Assembly: GCF_009765975.1 (NCBI RefSeq) | Contig: NZ_LMUJ01000083.1 | Coordinates: 62,099 to 102,882, forward strand | Length of the DNA stretch: 40,784 nt | Reading direction: 5' to 3' | Source: Acidisphaera sp. S103 | Lineage (GTDB): Bacteria; Pseudomonadota; Alphaproteobacteria; Acetobacterales; Acetobacteraceae | Shown: positions 40,699-40,784 of the stretch, in pieces | Numbering within the stretch: position 1 is the first letter of the stretch | How the letters are laid out: each line of letters opens with the position of its first letter | Program-made: the position numbers and the translations under genes | The notes under the pieces: generated by a model | What the model saw: the letters and a program-made list of their open reading frames with translations, nothing else | Databases searched by the model: none | Told to the model about the DNA's origin: nothing

Positions 40699-40784
40699 CG
40701 AGACCACTGCCAATACCCGCACCGGTCAATTGAGTTCGTCTAACCATCCGTCTGTTCGCGGAGCCGCTCTGTCCCGAGGACGAA

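Noticed and set aside
1-40784. CRISPR arrays, rRNA, tRNA genes, complete insertion sequences
   Set aside because: No regularly spaced repeats, no tRNA-like cloverleaf that I could recognise, and no transposase with terminal repeats were found by reading.

Overview
The window is a high-GC stretch of alphaproteobacterial accessory DNA, most likely from a plasmid or integrative conjugative element of the Acetobacteraceae or relatives. This rests on three things: direct-repeat LexA boxes of the GAAC-N7-GAAC type, which are typical of Alphaproteobacteria; protein families that I recognise from acetic-acid and acidophilic alphaproteobacteria; and the combination of mobilisation and secretion genes. 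I see no replication initiator, integrase, rRNA, tRNA or CRISPR array.

Positions 1-24263 hold a type IVB (Dot/Icm-like, IncI-type) secretion system. A PilL/TcpQ-like gene runs off the left edge on the minus strand. After an XRE-type regulator and a large putative DNA-binding protein come dotI, dotH, dotG, dotF and dotE; then dotP, a small membrane gene, dotN and dotO; then a small ORF, dotD, a small membrane gene, dotC, dotB, icmT, an icmS-like gene, a lytic transglycosylase and dotM; and finally a small membrane gene, dotL and accessory genes. A metabolic insert (a TDA3-like FAD oxidase and a truncated metallo-beta-lactamase-fold gene) sits between dotM and the dotL unit. DotA/TraY is not in the window.

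Positions 24264-27960 are a patchwork: a frameshifted metallopeptidase remnant, an SH3-domain lipoprotein, and two metabolic cargo genes (an Asp/Glu-racemase-superfamily enzyme and an HpcH/HpaI aldolase). Positions 27963-36756 hold the mobilisation and partition-like module: a MobF relaxase-helicase with a small partner, a Bro-N antirepressor-like gene, a ParA/VirC1-like ATPase with a membrane coiled-coil partner, a second lytic-transglycosylase-like secreted protein, and small exported proteins. The right end (37509-40784) has small hypothetical genes and an SOS-type cluster with three LexA boxes, including a frameshifted SRAP (YedK/HMCES-like) gene.

The most interesting signal is a directional 11-bp box, CCGTTTGCACG. 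It lies 36-56 nt before the chosen start codon of nine genes, always in the orientation of the gene. These nine genes open nearly all the predicted secretion and mobilisation transcription units on both strands: pilL-like, dotI, dotP, the dotD unit, the dotL unit, the relaxase unit, the Bro-N gene, the parA-like unit and the second transglycosylase unit. It looks like a shared promoter element or activator site that ties conjugation, DNA processing and partition-like genes into one regulon. I know of no description of it.
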